Shown here piece by piece: positions 28,016 to 32,144 of a DNA stretch of 32,144 nucleotides (position 1 is its first letter; the number at the start of each line of letters is the position of its first letter). Origin of the DNA: Ichthyosporea sp. XGB-2017a (taxonomy: Eukaryota; Opisthokonta; Ichthyosporea); NCBI GenBank assembly GCA_002811675.1, contig PDIM01000037.1, positions 1 through 32,144 on the forward strand. Direction: 5' to 3'. A program made the translations under genes and the position numbers. The notes beneath the pieces are model-generated. The model was not told the DNA's origin, did not search any database, and worked only from the letters and a program-made list of their open reading frames with translations.

Positions 28016-28230
28016 ATGTTTTCCTTAGCAGCGAGGCCTTGGAAGGTGGTTTTCTTTTTTATGTGTGTGTCTGTGTGGTTGTTCGTAGTTTTTGAGGGAA
28101 GTAAATCCAACTATGAAAAACACTTACGCTTTCTTCAGGAAACCAGACATGATGATAGACATGAAACCAAACCAAAACCACCACAGCCACTCCATGACGA
28201 GGAGAAGGAACAGGATAGACAAACAGGTAG

Positions 28231-28240
<10 letters not shown>
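28016..28240 (+). CDS. Possible small single-pass membrane protein
   Basis: A 74-codon frame with a good start context (A-rich, ATG). MFSLAARPWK is followed by a 17-residue hydrophobic segment VVFFFMCVSVWLFVVFE, then a highly charged tail (KSNYEKHLRFLQETRHDDR and onward). Layout recalls small mitochondrial or ER inner-membrane proteins, but no family is recognised. The stop falls inside a GATA microsatellite, so the true C-terminus may differ or be spliced (CAG|GTAGAG at 28224). The start lies 248 nt from the divergent DMXL start. Confidence 0.4.
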
Positions 28241-28325
<85 letters not shown>

Positions 28326-28329
28326 AGAT
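28229..28329. repeat. GATA tetranucleotide microsatellite
   Basis: About 24 GATA units with one slip near 28311. It overlaps the last codons of the small membrane-protein frame. Copy number is probably variable. Confidence 0.92.
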
Positions 28330-28989
28330 CAGCAACACTATGTGATGGATACAAGGGACCTGCCTTGATAGATATGATCTATGATCTGTAAAGTGTGGGT
28401 ACTAATGATAATAATAACTCTAGTACAATCCCCCTACCATGGATTAATACACACACGCACACACGACAGCTAACTCCAATTGCATGAATGAGGAGCATTG
28501 CAGATCGGTAAATGATACAAATCCAAACTCGCTTTTGGTTGGGCACGTGCAAATCAACTATTATAAAGTGCAAGAAGAGGAACTTCTCCTTTGCTTGCCT
28601 GATAATACAACACAAAGTAGTTTTCCGTATCGTAGTAGTAGTAGAAGTATTCACTGATGCGAACACGTGTTGTCGTTTATTTATATTATAAAGTAAAAAG
28701 CAAACAAAGAGGGTGCGTAAGAGAAAATCTACATCTCTTTGTTTGCTTTCTCTATCTCAAATCTTTTCTTCCCTTCAATTTTTTTTTTCTTTTCTTTGGT
28801 CACCTTCAGTTTAAGCTTCTTCCAAATCCATCAAAAAGACACAAAGGCCCTTCCAAAAACACAAAAACACCAAAATCCCACGCCTTCTAATCCATAATCA
28901 AGAAGAAACAAAACACCAAAAAAAAGATGCAAAAAGAGTTCCCCGATCTGATCTGATCTTATCTGATCTGATTCTCTTTTTAAATTAGT
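28330..28989. other. Intergenic region left of ZNF706
   Basis: ZNF706 3' flank. Contains GTA repeats (28633-28645) and TGATC repeats (about 28942-28972). No gene recognised; short frames look random. Confidence 0.5.
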
Positions 28990-29217
28990 TTACTTTGCCA
29001 AAGCTTCGGTCAACTCAGCGGGCAAAGGAAGCTTCGAGTGCTTTGCCTCAAAGTGATCCTTATAGGTCTTGGGATCAGGCATTTGGGACTTACACACAGT
29101 GCAAATGAACTTGAGCGCAGCCTGGGCACTCTTCTTGTTGTCAACTCCCTTCTTCGCCTTTGCCAACTTTTGGGCATTCTTCTGCTGGGCCTGAATCTTC
29201 TGCTGTCCTCTAGCCAT
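28990..29217 (-). CDS. ZNF706: ZNF706-like small zinc-finger protein
   Basis: 75 aa, single exon, almost the length of human ZNF706 (76 aa). It begins MARGQQKIQAQQKNAQKL, the conserved SERF-like basic N-terminus, and holds one C2H2 finger (C39, C42, H55, H60) within ICTVCKSQMPDPKTYKDHF. The end, KLPLPAELTEALAK, also follows the human protein. In vertebrates it is a nuclear protein implicated in translation and in keeping embryonic stem cells undifferentiated; its SERF-like tail can influence amyloid formation. The ATG at 29217 is preferred over the upstream continuation, which is AT-repeat sequence. Confidence 0.93.
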   Translation of the reverse strand: MARGQQKIQAQQKNAQKLAKAKKGVDNKKSAQAALKFICTVCKSQMPDPKTYKDHFEAKHSKLPLPAELTEALAK

Positions 29218-29571
29218 ACTTGTAATAAATCCAATCAAATAAATATATATATATATAAAATAAAATAACAAATCAACAACAGCCCCTCTGTTCCTAAATC
29301 TCTTTCCTGAGTTCAAATCTTACAATCCACAATTTTCGCTCTACTCAGGTATCCAATGTATTACATAGTTCATACAAATATCATGGCCCTGCATGGCCTG
29401 CATGACACGGGTCCCCTCTTCCCTCTCTCGACTACACAGTCCCATTCCAGCTGGACCTGTGGCTAGCTGCACTGTGTTATAAACGTGTATCTAGTACTGT
29501 ACAAAATAAAACCCCTTGACCACCACATCCATCCTGAAGGTGGAAGGTGCAGCTAGTCTCTTCTTTTATTA
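29218..29571. other. Intergenic region between ZNF706 and the JmjC gene
   Basis: 354 nt holding the ZNF706 upstream region and the JmjC 3' flank. A short AT repeat (29241-29256) sits near the ZNF706 start. Nothing else is recognised. Confidence 0.5.
29565..29570 (-). terminator. Poly-A signal AATAAA of the JmjC gene
   Basis: AATAAA begins one base after the JmjC stop codon, so the 3' UTR can be only a few tens of nt. Confidence 0.65.
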
Positions 29572-31650
29572 TCATAACATGTGGTGGTATGCCTTGTTCA
29601 GGTGTGGGGAGCATTCCTTGCAAGGGAACTTCTTCGAGTATAGTGGAGTGTACCAGTAGTTGTGGGCCACATTCACCTTCAAAATGGGATCTTGGGTGCT
29701 TTGAACAGAATGCCACCAGCTGGACGGCATATACAACGCATCCCCGGGGAATATCTCACATTGGAGCCCCCGTTTGGCTGCCTTGATGAACAGTGGGTAC
29801 CTTGCGGTATCTGGACTCATCACATCCACCGGACTGAATGTTGTTGCCACATGCAGTCCTTCATCTCCTTCGATACTCTTCACAAAGTCCCTCCGAGTCT
29901 TATCGTACTTGTACTTTGCTTCAAGATAGAACCCTTCATAAAAGTTCCGATTATCGTATGGATCGAACATGAACACTCTTTTCGAGCCTTTGATCTGAAT
30001 AAGAGTGTTCTCATAGTGGTCAAAATGGTTCCGCGCATATGTCTTTCCATTTCCAAACCACAAATTATGAGAACTCAATTCCAGCTGCATCTTTCCAACT
30101 TTCTTGGCCCAATCTAATTCGGCTTGGCCATTTTGAGCTTTGTGCTCGCCTTCCTTGGAACCTTTTGGCATAAGTTTCCGAAGAAAAGGCATCTCTTCAA
30201 CATCCTGGAGTAGCTCACTCGTGTGTGACATTGCTGAGTATTCGATATAAGCGCTCACGTTTTTACCGGAAAAGAACTCGGATGTACCATTCAAAGAGTC
30301 GAGGAAGTCTGTAAATTCCATATCAACCCCAACTGGTCGTACGAGCAGCACTGAAGGATCTTCAACCCGGTCTAGGACATATTGTGGAACAAACTTCTTT
30401 AGCGTCTCTCTCACTTCTTCACTATTGTTCATATCACCATCCAATGGCAGCAACCAATCTTTCATCTTCTCAAAGCCTTCAAAGTCATCCACCGGATTGA
30501 CCTTCACGTGGATTTTCTTATTCTTATACAACTCTCTAAAAAACTCCAAGTCCCATTTTCTCAACGCAGGAGACTGTACCGCCACCCCGCGCAATATCAC
30601 AGGCTTGGACCGCAACACATATTCAGAGAAAAATTCAGCTCTAGAAGGAACATGATGAAGCTCCTCACAATACCTCACTCCATCATCCGCTACACGAGTC
30701 TCCTCCACCTGGTATCTCTTCTCCTCGAGGCTCTTAATACGTGCACCAAGCTTATTCAAAGCAGGACCACCGGACTCGTCCCTGTCTCCATCCCGCAGCA
30801 GCACTCGGAACGTCCCGCAGTGCTCATTAATCGCCGCTATGATGGATTCACCCAACTCTGTACTACTGTCACCATCACTGGAACCAACCCCATCCGATAA
30901 AAGAACAGGGACAAAATGACCTTTTGTTCTACCACCCAACACATCAGTAGATCTAGCCGCGGTATCAATGGACGGAGGGACAATACACGAATAGTCCTTC
31001 TCTACCCGCTTCACGATAAACACTCCACTCTCGCCCAGGATATCAAAACCAGGGGATTCCCTAAACATATCGCTCATGTCATTCTCCCCTGACAGTCCAA
31101 ATGAAACTTCTCCATTCTCAAATGACCTCGACAAGGACAGGAGAAGACGGAGGACGCCTTCCTTCACAGCCAATGCACTTTCTCCACCGCCACAGCCTGA
31201 TTCCTTCCTCTCCGCAGCCAGTACTCCCCACAAATACCTGAGTCCTCTCGCATCAAACATAATCCCACACTGATCCTTACCAAACGCATTCCTAAAACTG
31301 CCTGGATCCCTCCGGGACACCGCAAAAACATTCCGTGTCCCCATCAGGACCACATCTCCAATCACTTCTCGTCCAGCGTTCATCCACTCACCTCCAGTAC
31401 ACGCGGACTCGTCTTCCACTGTTCCTCCATACAGGGATTCCCTCCCTGGGTAGTCTACTCCTTCATTCAGTTGTTGATTCACCTCTCCGGGGGTGGCCGA
31501 GGCCATAACGGAAGAGGAGTGCACCTCACATGGTCCACAGAGGAGGAGGAGGAGGGGGAGGAGGAGGTAAACTGGTCGAGCGGGACAAGGAGTCGGGGTG
31601 TCCTTTGTGGTTGCTTTTGATTGTTTTGCTAAATGATTCTCTAGGATCAT
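29572..31650 (-). CDS. Secretory-pathway JmjC (cupin_8) oxygenase, JMJD7-like
   Basis: 692 aa, single exon. Residues 26-47 form a leucine-rich signal peptide or anchor (YLLLPLLLLLCG then small residues), so the rest should be luminal. Residues 50-320 are acidic, glycine-rich and unrecognised. From about 330 a cupin_8/JmjC domain begins (HHVPSRAEFFSEYVLRSKP). The Fe(II) ligands are present: HxD as H542-F-D544 in NHFDHYENTL and a distal H647 in SSWWHSVQS. NLWFGNGKTYARNHFDHYEN and DTARYPLF match the JMJD7 layout (NLWLG, HKDHYEN, DLARYPSY). JMJD7 is a cytosolic lysyl (3S)-hydroxylase, so a secreted relative should have a different substrate. No KDEL is seen at the end (YHHML). The fold call is firm; JMJD7 orthology is tentative. 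Confidence 0.85.
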   Translation of the reverse strand: MILENHLAKQSKATTKDTPTPCPARPVYLLLPLLLLLCGPCEVHSSSVMASATPGEVNQQLNEGVDYPGRESLYGGTVEDESACTGGEWMNAGREVIGDVVLMGTRNVFAVSRRDPGSFRNAFGKDQCGIMFDARGLRYLWGVLAAERKESGCGGGESALAVKEGVLRLLLSLSRSFENGEVSFGLSGENDMSDMFRESPGFDILGESGVFIVKRVEKDYSCIVPPSIDTAARSTDVLGGRTKGHFVPVLLSDGVGSSDGDSSTELGESIIAAINEHCGTFRVLLRDGDRDESGGPALNKLGARIKSLEEKRYQVEETRVADDGVRYCEELHHVPSRAEFFSEYVLRSKPVILRGVAVQSPALRKWDLEFFRELYKNKKIHVKVNPVDDFEGFEKMKDWLLPLDGDMNNSEEVRETLKKFVPQYVLDRVEDPSVLLVRPVGVDMEFTDFLDSLNGTSEFFSGKNVSAYIEYSAMSHTSELLQDVEEMPFLRKLMPKGSKEGEHKAQNGQAELDWAKKVGKMQLELSSHNLWFGNGKTYARNHFDHYENTLIQIKGSKRVFMFDPYDNRNFYEGFYLEAKYKYDKTRRDFVKSIEGDEGLHVATTFSPVDVMSPDTARYPLFIKAAKRGLQCEIFPGDALYMPSSWWHSVQSTQDPILKVNVAHNYWYTPLYSKKFPCKECSPHLNKAYHHML

Positions 31651-32080
31651 TTGAGTTATTAATCCAAATTAAAAATAAGAAAAAAACAAAACAACAAAAC
31701 AAAAAGGAAGTCAATGCTGCAACTCAAAGATTCAAATTAAAAGAGAAGAAAAGAAAACTGCACAAAAACAAAAACAAAAAAACAAAAAAACAAAAAAACA
31801 AAAACAAAAACAAAAAAAATAAAAATTATTTTGGCGAACCGCGAATTGGCGGAAATGGGGATTTTTTATTTTATTTTCTTATTTTTTTTTGTTTCAAAGC
31901 CTTTTTCTTCTTTTTTATTTCACACTTGATAAATCTAAATTTGCTAATTCTCTTCCTCCCTTTATTTATTTTTTTTTCGCATTATATATTTTGGCTTTGA
32001 TTGAATCCAAAACGTTAAACTCACAAATATATATAAATAAGAACCATAAAGAAAAGGCCAGAGTGAAACAAATCAAAACA
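31651..32080. other. Divergent promoter between the JmjC gene and the right-edge gene
   Basis: 430 nt. The left side is A-rich on the plus strand and the right side T-rich, switching near 31830-31865, so each gene has T-rich DNA on its own sense strand. The switch point carries TTGGCG motifs (31831, 31846) that only loosely resemble E2F sites. TATATATAAATA at about 32027 could be a TATA element for the right-hand gene. Confidence 0.55.
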
Positions 32081-32095
32081 ATGGTCTCATTCTCG
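32081..32095 (+). CDS. First coding exon of a gene leaving the window
   Basis: ATG GTC TCA TTC TCG followed directly by GTAAGT, a strong donor, in A-rich start context (AAAACA-ATG) and preceded by T-rich DNA and a TATA-like stretch. The peptide begins MVSFS. LYAR-type zinc-finger proteins often begin this way, but five residues cannot identify it. Confidence 0.4.
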
Positions 32096-32108
32096 GTAAG
32101 TATCAAAT

Positions 32109-32144
32109 CCCCCCCCCCCCCCCCTTTTTTTTTCTTTTTCTTTT
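32109..32144. repeat. Poly-C then poly-T run at the right edge
   Basis: Sixteen C followed by T runs. Such a tract is a common assembly stop and leaves the last gene truncated within its first intron. Confidence 0.85.

Noticed and set aside
28124..28354. Minus-strand frames of SIYL repeats
   Set aside because: Translation of the GATA microsatellite.
1..32144. CRISPR arrays, insertion sequences, bacterial operons, organellar DNA
   Set aside because: No repeat-spacer pattern, transposase or operon structure; introns and eukaryotic proteins indicate nuclear DNA.

Overview
The window is nuclear DNA from a eukaryote. Genes have GT-AG introns of about 76-167 nt, AATAAA signals just past stop codons, standard stop codons, and eukaryote-only proteins (INSIG, LAMTOR3, ADAT2, SHOC1, DMXL, ZNF706). 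The genome is compact: short introns, long single-exon genes (a 7.35 kb DMXL gene with none) and gene gaps mostly under 1 kb. Several proteins look animal-like, so I infer a unicellular relative of animals or another free-living protist, but the lineage is not settled from sequence alone. Both window ends are low-complexity T or C/T tracts, so this may be a whole contig that broke at such tracts.

Left third (1-10 kb): mitochondrial ClpX (-); INSIG (-), the ER sterol-sensing brake on SREBP processing, with two sterol-regulatory-element matches and a CCAAT box upstream; a gene-poor stretch with an 80-bp triplicate and a possible WD-repeat relic; LAMTOR3 (-, Ragulator) divergent from ADAT2 (+, tRNA A34 deaminase); and AFG1L (+, mitochondrial ATPase).

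Middle (10-20 kb): a 706-aa fusion (-) of an intact aminotransferase with a threonine-dehydratase-like domain that has lost its PLP-binding signatures; an 18-nt match to an Illumina adapter just upstream of it; an unrecognised two-to-three-exon gene (-); SHOC1/ZIP2 (+, meiotic crossover factor), whose last exon is found only by splicing; and a long coiled-coil protein (-), with a pair of inverted E2F-like sites upstream.

Right third (20-32 kb): DMXL/rabconnectin-3 (-, V-ATPase assembly), a small putative membrane protein (+), ZNF706 (-), a secretory-pathway JmjC oxygenase resembling JMJD7 (-), and the first exon of a gene running off the right edge (+).

The genes do not form one pathway. Functional themes are mitochondrial protein quality control (ClpX, AFG1L), endolysosome acidification and signalling (DMXL, LAMTOR3), sterol control (INSIG) and meiosis/cell cycle (SHOC1, coiled-coil protein with E2F-like sites). 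Upstream regions of most genes carry T-rich tracts on the sense strand.
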